Assembly: GCA_018061225.1 (NCBI GenBank) | Contig: JAGOUK010000111.1 | Coordinates: forward strand, 1-5,202 | Length of the DNA: 5,202 nucleotides | Reading direction: 5' to 3' | Source of the DNA: Candidatus Omnitrophota bacterium | GTDB taxonomy: Bacteria > Omnitrophota > Gorgyraeia > 2-02-FULL-51-18 > JAGOUK01 | Part shown: in pieces, positions 5,024-5,202 of the stretch | How positions within the stretch are numbered: the stretch's first letter is position 1 | How the letters are laid out: each line of letters begins with the position of its first letter | Position numbers and translations under genes: made by a program | The notes under the pieces: generated by a model | What the model was told of the DNA's origin: nothing | The model's database searches: none | The model's input: only the letters and a program-made list of their open reading frames with translations

Positions 5024-5202
5024 GTGAAGCAGCGTCTGCCGATTCTTATAGCGCTTCTACTCACCGTCCAGGCCCCGCTGTGGGCTGCTGATGAGGCGGT
5101 GAAACCGGCCGCTCCCGCCAAGTCAGTCAGAGACCGTCTTGACTTTGCCAAAGGCCTCTACGCACGCGACATGTATGACATGGCGCTAGATGAATATGAG
5201 GC
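5024..5202 (+). CDS. Secreted, probably TPR-containing protein; N-terminal fragment only
   Basis: The frame is open from GTG at 5024 to the right edge (59 codons plus two bases). The product starts MKQRLPILIALLLTVQAPLWAAD, a clear signal peptide with cleavage after WAA or AWAA-like residues near 22. A Pro/Ala-rich linker follows, then DRLDFAKGLYARDMYDMALDEYEA (37-60). The spacing of Leu/Phe, Ala, Tyr and Ala-x-x-x-Tyr in this last stretch resembles the first helix pair of a tetratricopeptide repeat, as in YbgF/CpoB-type or other outer-membrane TPR proteins encoded beside ExbB/ExbD or Tol genes. It follows exbD by 8 bp and is probably cotranscribed, making it a candidate periplasmic partner of the motor. 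The function cannot be assigned from this fragment. Confidence 0.75.
   Translation, partial: MKQRLPILIALLLTVQAPLWAADEAVKPAAPAKSVRDRLDFAKGLYARDMYDMALDEYE

Noticed and set aside
1..5202. CRISPR arrays, tRNA/rRNA genes, insertion sequences or long repeats
   Set aside because: No regularly spaced repeats, structured RNA signatures, transposase motifs or terminal inverted repeats were seen. Nearly all of the window is explained by coding sequence.

Overview
The window looks like a piece of a diderm (Gram-negative-type) bacterial chromosome. Supporting this are an ExbB/ExbD energy-coupling pair, a lipoprotein, and several proteins with export signals. It is moderately GC-rich by eye, with one clearly AT-rich intergenic gap. 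A bacterial STT3/PglB-type oligosaccharyltransferase, weak or absent Shine-Dalgarno sequences and small lineage-specific envelope proteins point to a poorly cultured phylum rather than a model proteobacterium. Omnitrophota-like is a guess and cannot be proven from this sequence.

Layout. Two divergent transcription units read away from a 128-bp AT-rich gap (2389-2516). The minus-strand unit is a secreted S41/CtpA-type peptidase homologue (2388-1138). It is followed, with start and stop codons overlapping, by a multi-membrane STT3/PglB-like protein that runs off the left edge at position 1. The plus-strand unit holds six tightly packed genes: a 90-residue two-helix membrane protein (2517-2789), a secreted rhodanese-like protein (2786-3235), a SlyD-like FKBP lipoprotein (3253-3759), an ExbB/TolQ/MotA-family proton channel (3796-4602), ExbD/TolR (4599-5015), and the start of a secreted, probably TPR-containing protein (5024 to the right edge). 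Two of its junctions are ATGA overlaps. A plausible extended -10 promoter lies at 2461-2489.

How they may work together. All eight proteins are predicted to be in or beyond the inner membrane. The plus unit looks like an envelope module in which ExbB/ExbD use proton motive force to drive a periplasmic partner. The FKBP lipoprotein, the rhodanese-like protein and the TPR protein are candidate periplasmic partners. The minus unit couples a protease-fold protein to a candidate protein N-glycosylation enzyme.

The most notable points are two apparent pseudoenzymes facing each other across one promoter region. The S41 protein keeps its nucleophile Ser330 but has Ala355 where the catalytic Lys should be. 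The rhodanese has no Cys in its active-site loop. The third notable point is the STT3/PglB homologue, which carries both acidic motifs (D124 in DPYYY and D245-T-D247) and an unusually long charged segment before the first one. No RNA genes, mobile elements, repeats or CRISPR arrays were seen.
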